From Candidatus Methanofastidiosum methylothiophilum (lineage in GTDB: Archaea; Methanobacteriota_B; Thermococci; Methanofastidiosales; Methanofastidiosaceae): a DNA stretch of 8,848 bases. A program made the position numbers and the translations under genes. Under the pieces are notes generated by a model that saw nothing but the letters and a program-made list of their open reading frames with translations, searched no databases and was not told the DNA's origin. The DNA lies in contig LNGD01000065.1 of NCBI GenBank assembly GCA_001587675.1, positions 1 to 8,848 on the forward strand, given 5' to 3'. Below, piece after piece: positions 6,140 to 8,848 of the stretch; position 1 is the stretch's first letter, and each line of letters begins with the position of its first letter.

Positions 6140-7091
6140 ACATAAGATTTTTTAATTTTGGCATTAATTCTTGAATAACCATGTATGGATCTTTTTCTCT
6201 TTTGGCTATTATTCTTGCAAGCTCTTCAATTTCTATTTCACTTATGACACTATATAGATTTTTAAAGAACATATTTTGAAGTATGTTTAATAGTTCAGTT
6301 TTTTCTCTAATTACTCTTTTCTTTTCATGATGTCCTGATTTAATAAGATAATTATGATGTTCCTTAATTGATTCATATAATTCGATAGCGCCATCTTCTA
6401 GATTCCCGTAAGTTTTTACAATAGGAGGAACCCAATCTTCCTTTTTCTCAGATAAGTCTAACATCATCTTAATTTCCATTATACACTTCTCAGCGCCTTC
6501 AATATCAGCTTTATTAACAGCGAAGATATCTCCTATTTCCATAATACCTGCTTTTATCGTCTGGACACTATCTCCCATACTAGGAACAGAAATAACAATA
6601 ACGGTATCTGCAACTTTAACAATATCTACTTCTATTTGCCCTGCCCCCACTGTTTCAATTATAATTATGTCTTTCCCAAATGCATCAAGAGCTTTCACAG
6701 CGTTTCCTGTAGCTTCAGAAAGACCTCCTAGACTTCCTCTAGTAGCCATGCTTCTAATGAAAACTTCTTTGTCAGTGTAATGTTTTTTCATTCTTATCCT
6801 GTCACCTAGGATAGCCCCCCCTGTAAAAGGACTTGTGGGGTCAATAGCAACAACACCAACTTTTAATCCCTCGTTTCTGTAATATGAAATAAGTTTATCT
6901 ACCACACTGCTCTTACCTGAGCCTGGAGGTCCAGTTATTCCAATAATATGAGCTTTACCTGTTTTACTATGAATTTTTGGGATGATGTAACTACAAGAAG
7001 ACGAATCATTTTCCATCAATGTAATTATCTTACCCAATGACCTCCTATTCCCAGAAATCATACTTTCTATTAATTCATCTAAGGAGTTCAT
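6138..7091 (-). CDS. meaB: MeaB/ArgK-type G-protein, methylmalonyl-CoA mutase chaperone
   Basis: MeaB-family GTPases bind methylmalonyl-CoA mutase, gate cobalamin loading and protect or replace damaged cofactor; older annotations call them ArgK or LAO/AO transport ATPase. From the ATG at 7091 the protein has 317 residues, the usual length. In that numbering the Walker A motif GPPGSGKS is at 54-61, the switch region DPTSPFTGGAILGDRIRM at 84-101, the Walker B/switch ETVGAGQIEVD at 146-156, and the guanine-specifying NKAD at 193-196. ETVGAGQIE differs slightly from the common ETVGVGQSE, and the loop SVPSMGDSVQ departs from the usual PG-x-GD form. The C-terminal helices (about 240-317) should form the dimerisation arm. 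An alternative ATG at 7100 would touch its ribosome site (GAGGA at 7101-7105) with no spacer, while 7091 leaves 9 bases. The gene lies directly between its partner mutase subunit and the epimerase. Confidence 0.93.
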   Translation of the reverse strand: MNSLDELIESMISGNRRSLGKIITLMENDSSSCSYIIPKIHSKTGKAHIIGITGPPGSGKSSVVDKLISYYRNEGLKVGVVAIDPTSPFTGGAILGDRIRMKKHYTDKEVFIRSMATRGSLGGLSEATGNAVKALDAFGKDIIIIETVGAGQIEVDIVKVADTVIVISVPSMGDSVQTIKAGIMEIGDIFAVNKADIEGAEKCIMEIKMMLDLSEKKEDWVPPIVKTYGNLEDGAIELYESIKEHHNYLIKSGHHEKKRVIREKTELLNILQNMFFKNLYSVISEIEIEELARIIAKREKDPYMVIQELMPKLKNLM

Positions 7092-7100
7092 TGGGGCCAT

Positions 7101-7105
7101 TCCTC
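7101..7105 (-). promoter_or_regulatory. Ribosome binding site of the MeaB gene
   Basis: GAGGA overlaps the TGA stop (7104-7106) of the mutase small subunit gene. Spacing is 9 bases to the ATG at 7091 and zero to the ATG at 7100, which favours 7091 and suggests coupled translation. Confidence 0.5.
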
Positions 7106-7505
7106 ATGATTTATTAGTTATTTCTTTAATAAACGAAACTATTTTCTCTGTACTTGTCCCTGGCCCAAATATCCTCTTAACACCAATTTCATTTAAGTAT
7201 GGTATGTCATCTTCAGGAATTATGCCCCCTCCAAAAACAGGGATATCTTCAGCACCTTCTTTTTTTAGAAGATCTATAACTTTTTTGAACAAATGATTGT
7301 GAGCACCTGAAAGAACACTTAGACCTATTGCATCTACATCTTCTTGCAATGCAGTTTCTACTATACTTTCTGGCGTTTGTCTTAATCCAGTGTATATTAC
7401 CTCCATCCCAGCATCTCTTAATGCACGAGCAACAACTTTTGCACCTCTATCGTGTCCATCCAGTCCCGGCTTTGCTATTAATATCCTCATCTTTTTGTCT
7501 GACAA
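7104..7505 (-). CDS. mcmB: Methylmalonyl-CoA mutase small subunit (B12-binding, C-terminal domain)
   Basis: This 133-residue protein is the stand-alone cobalamin-binding subunit of a split acyl-CoA mutase, as found in many archaea. It shows the full B12 signature: DGHDRG at 16-21 with His18 as the lower axial cobalt ligand, S-V-L at 63-65, and GGGIIP at 92-97. The opening MRILIAKPGLDGHDRGAK and the TGLRQTPE motif are characteristic of methylmalonyl-CoA mutase rather than of methionine synthase or corrinoid methyltransferase proteins. The catalytic large subunit is not in the window, so it must be encoded elsewhere. The start appears to be a TTG: GGGGGA at 7512-7517 is 6 bases from it, but 21 bases from the first ATG at 7490 (which would give 128 residues). 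It is the first gene of the operon with MeaB and the epimerase. A close isobutyryl- or ethylmalonyl-CoA mutase role cannot be excluded. Confidence 0.92.
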   Translation of the reverse strand: MSDKKMRILIAKPGLDGHDRGAKVVARALRDAGMEVIYTGLRQTPESIVETALQEDVDAIGLSVLSGAHNHLFKKVIDLLKKEGAEDIPVFGGGIIPEDDIPYLNEIGVKRIFGPGTSTEKIVSFIKEITNKS

Positions 7506-7511
7506 TAAAAG

Positions 7512-7517
7512 TCCCCC
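7512..7517 (-). promoter_or_regulatory. Ribosome binding site supporting a TTG start
   Basis: GGGGGA precedes the TTG at 7505 by 6 bases. The first ATG is 21 bases away, too far for this site, so the rare TTG start is favoured for the mutase subunit. Confidence 0.5.
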
Positions 7518-7612
7518 ATTTTCATATAACGATTATAATCTTAAAATACTTTTCGGTAGATATAATTCAGTTATACATTTTTTCAATTAAAATGAGATTT
7601 CTATCTAAATAA
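7518..7612 (-). promoter_or_regulatory. Promoter region of the methylmalonyl operon
   Basis: This AT-rich gap must hold the operon promoter. Candidate TATA elements on the minus strand are AATTATATC (7559-7567), which would place transcription start near 7536 with a leader of about 30 bases, and TATTTTAA (about 7542-7549), which would start near 7521. A perfect 10-base palindrome GATTATAATC occupies 7531-7540 and could be an operator overlapping the start point. I cannot decide among these by eye. Confidence 0.35.
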
Positions 7613-7624
7613 TATCAAAAAAGA
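7613..7624 (-). terminator. T-tract terminator of the 35-residue protein gene
   Basis: The minus strand reads CTTTTTTGATATT with six T, about 14 bases after the stop at 7636. This is a typical archaeal U-tract terminator and separates the small gene from the methylmalonyl operon. Confidence 0.4.
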
Positions 7625-7635
7625 TTAATTAATAT

Positions 7636-7743
7636 TTATTCTTCATCATCATATTCATCTTCAGGAACGAAGAGTGGTTGTTCGTCATCTCTGTCTTCAA
7701 CTGGAAAGTTAATCTGTGGTTCTATTATAAATATCTCCTCCAT
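7636..7743 (-). CDS. 35-residue highly acidic protein, unknown
   Basis: A complete ATG-to-TAA frame of 36 codons lies between the mutase operon and the flavodoxin gene. The product starts MEEIFIIEPQINFP and ends PEDEYDDEE. It has nine Glu and six Asp but only one Arg, a hydrophobic N-terminal third (IFII, INF) and an acidic tail. No cysteine, membrane segment or known motif is visible. TATTTATA at 7767-7774 lies about 25 bases before the ATG, so the mRNA probably begins at the start codon, and a six-T terminator follows the stop. This full transcription unit is why I believe in the gene despite its size. Codons 1-3 themselves read ATGGAGGAG, so a GGAGGAG motif is present but too early to serve this ATG. 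It may be an adaptor or a DNA- or RNA-mimicking protein, but that is speculation. A leader-peptide role is unlikely given the terminator. Confidence 0.55.
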   Translation of the reverse strand: MEEIFIIEPQINFPVEDRDDEQPLFVPEDEYDDEE

Positions 7744-7766
7744 TTATATTTAAAAGGAATAGGGTG

Positions 7767-7774
7767 TATAAATA
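7767..7774 (-). promoter_or_regulatory. TATA element of the 35-residue protein gene
   Basis: On the minus strand TATTTATA is centred about 27 bases before the ATG at 7743, the distance expected between TATA box and transcription start. This predicts a leaderless or near-leaderless transcript. Confidence 0.5.
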
Positions 7775-7894
7775 ATTTACCCAGAAAAATACTTTAATTA
7801 GCTATATATAAGATTAATCTTTAATTAATTTAAGATATAGATATCCTTTGTATTTACATTATAGGTCTAGCGGCGATTTGAATTATCGTAAGCA

Positions 7895-7902
7895 TTATAT
7901 AT
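7895..7902 (+). promoter_or_regulatory. TATA element of the flavodoxin gene
   Basis: TTATATAT is centred about 19 bases before the ATG at 7917 and about 25 bases before the in-frame ATG at 7923. No ribosome binding site is present, so the transcript is probably leaderless; the distance fits 7923 better. Confidence 0.5.
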
Positions 7903-7916
7903 GAATTGATTAATTA

Positions 7917-8387
7917 ATGTACATGAAAACACTTGTTGTTTTTTATTCTAGGTCAGGTAATACAAAAAAGATTGCTGAAGATATTTCAAATAAAGTGAAA
8001 TCCGATATCGAAGAGATTGTTGATATTAAAAATAGAAAAGGATTATTTGGATGGTTTAGTGCCGCCATGGATGCGAGATCAAAAAAATTAACCACGATTA
8101 AAGATATTAAATATGACCCTTCAAAATATGAGCTTGTAATTATTGGGACTCCTATTTGGGCAGGTTTAATGGCACCAGCAGTTAGAACGTATATTTCTCA
8201 AAACAAAACTAAGTTTAAGAATGTAGCATTATTTTGTACATATGGCGGTTCTGGGAAAATAAAAACTTTTACAGATATGGAAGAATTTATCGGGATAAGA
8301 CCTTTATCAAAATTCGGCATTAGAGAAAAAGAACTAATTACGAGCTATGAAGATAAATTAAAAGAGTTCATTAAAGATTTAAAATAA
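7917..8387 (+). CDS. Flavodoxin-family FMN protein
   Basis: The 156-residue protein has the compact length and order of a flavodoxin. Strand 1 and the FMN phosphate loop are LVVFYSRSGNTKKIAE (residues 6-21); the second flavin loop is GTPIWAGLMAP with Trp81 placed to stack on the isoalloxazine ring; the third is CTYGGSGK at 107-114. There are no iron-sulfur cysteine motifs and no signal peptide, so it should be a soluble one- or two-electron carrier, or a quinone-reductase-like enzyme. The presence of GLFGWFSAAMDARSKK after strand 2 matches a subgroup annotated simply as flavodoxin family protein; the redox partner is unknown. The in-frame ATG at 7923 (start MKTLVV, 154 residues) fits both the family and the TATA spacing and may be the real start. 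It stands alone between opposite-strand genes and ends 6 bases from the convergent PhoU-domain gene. Confidence 0.88.
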   Translation: MYMKTLVVFYSRSGNTKKIAEDISNKVKSDIEEIVDIKNRKGLFGWFSAAMDARSKKLTTIKDIKYDPSKYELVIIGTPIWAGLMAPAVRTYISQNKTKFKNVALFCTYGGSGKIKTFTDMEEFIGIRPLSKFGIREKELITSYEDKLKEFIKDLK

Positions 8388-8393
8388 AAATTA

Positions 8394-8848
8394 TTAATTT
8401 TTTAATATTAGATAATTAATTGTCAGCTCTGATATATCTCCAGAATATTCTCCAGTTCTTCTTATACTTTCAACCATGTAAACAAGGGGAACAGCCTCAA
8501 TTCCAAGATTTAATGCCTTGTTATTTATCTGCTCGCATTTTTCCACTAATTTTTCAACGGCATCTATATTCTCGTTTGCTTTTTTCATGTTCCTCTTAAA
8601 ATGAGATTCTAGACTTTTATAAAATATTTCTAATGCCATATTGCTGGCAGATTCTAATTCTTTAAGTATTTCTGGATTAAGTTTACCTATAGCTTTTAAT
8701 ACATTCTCTCCTAGAATTGAAGCATGATCCCCAATTCTTTCTAAAATTCTACTTATCAAAAAGTAATAACTTGCTTCTTCTTGGCTTATTCCCATTTTCT
8801 TTGATAGCATTAAATCTGTTAAAATGACATTATATTGGTGTGTTACAA
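8394..8848 (-). CDS. PhoU-domain phosphate regulator (5' end beyond window)
   Basis: The frame stays open to the right edge, giving 150 C-terminal residues; an internal Met near 8810 is not the start because the preceding codons (HQYNVILTDLM) continue the conserved fold. The motif RILERIGDHASILGE is the classic PhoU signature with its acidic metal-cluster residues, and a second helical segment follows (MALEIFYKSLESHF, then AVEKLVEKCEQIN and VESIRRTGEYSGDISE). The visible part forms the last three-helix bundle of PhoU. In archaea such proteins often carry an N-terminal AbrB-like DNA-binding domain and are annotated as phosphate uptake regulators; whether this one does cannot be seen here. No phosphate transporter genes are in the window on this side. 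Confidence 0.87.
   Translation of the reverse strand, partial: VTHQYNVILTDLMLSKKMGISQEEASYYFLISRILERIGDHASILGENVLKAIGKLNPEILKELESASNMALEIFYKSLESHFKRNMKKANENIDAVEKLVEKCEQINNKALNLGIEAVPLVYMVESIRRTGEYSGDISELTINYLILKN
8398..8403 (+). terminator. T-tract terminator of the flavodoxin gene
   Basis: TTTTTT begins 11 bases after the flavodoxin stop, inside the last codons of the convergent PhoU-domain gene. In the other direction a run of five T on the minus strand (8386-8390) overlaps the flavodoxin stop codon. Each gene thus appears to use T-tracts lying at or within its neighbour's end. Confidence 0.35.

Noticed and set aside
7861..7890. Possible small RNA or tRNA fragment around the GC-richer GGTCTAGCGGCG stretch
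   Set aside because: No cloverleaf arms, T-loop sequence or extended stem could be paired; only a 4-bp stem CGAT/ATCG is visible.
8394..8810. PhoU-domain gene taken as complete from the Met at 8810
   Set aside because: The frame continues without a stop to the window edge and the upstream residues belong to the conserved PhoU helix, so the gene is cut by the window rather than short.

Overview
This window looks like a piece of an AT-rich archaeal chromosome, most likely euryarchaeal. The evidence is archaeal-type promoters (TATA elements about 25 bases before starts), several genes with no ribosome binding site sitting right at the expected transcription start, T-tract terminators, a membrane-anchored Lon-like S16 serine protease of an archaeal type, and the C-terminal end of a PhoU-type phosphate regulator. 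Genus-level placement cannot be made from the sequence alone. There are ten protein-coding genes, two of them cut by the window edges. I see no RNA genes, insertion sequences, CRISPR arrays or phage genes, and no gene-free stretch longer than about 175 bases.

Left part (1-4534), cell-surface functions. On the minus strand a large secreted protein runs off the left edge (1-2041). It has a signal peptide, seven beta-propeller-like repeats, a long proline-rich linker, two identically spaced six-cysteine modules and a CARDB-like C-terminal domain. This gene is easy to miss because its reading frame has no stop inside the window. Divergent from it, a two-gene operon encodes a one-pass membrane protein with a cytoplasmic helical domain (2151-2660) and, 8 bases later, an exported, C-terminally membrane-anchored S16 protease with an intact Ser-Lys dyad and four helical repeats (2669-4534).

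Central part (4543-7505), all minus strand. Reading in the direction of transcription there is a tight three-gene operon for methylmalonyl-CoA metabolism: the B12-binding mutase small subunit, the MeaB/ArgK-type G-protein chaperone that services the mutase, and methylmalonyl-CoA epimerase. The catalytic large subunit of the mutase is not here. It is followed by a separately promoted gene for a coiled-coil plus beta-solenoid (bactofilin-like) protein, a candidate polymer-forming scaffold.

Right part (7636-8848). A 35-residue, extremely acidic protein with what looks like a leaderless start (7636-7743, minus) was found by reading the gap between the mutase operon and a flavodoxin-family gene (7917-8387, plus). 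The window ends in the 3' half of a PhoU-domain gene (8394-8848, minus).

The most interesting items are the modular secreted propeller protein with its tandem six-cysteine module, the two-gene membrane protease unit facing it, the archaeal bactofilin-like protein, and the acidic microprotein. No complete new defence or mobile system is visible. All functional assignments rest on reading motifs by eye; no database search was possible.
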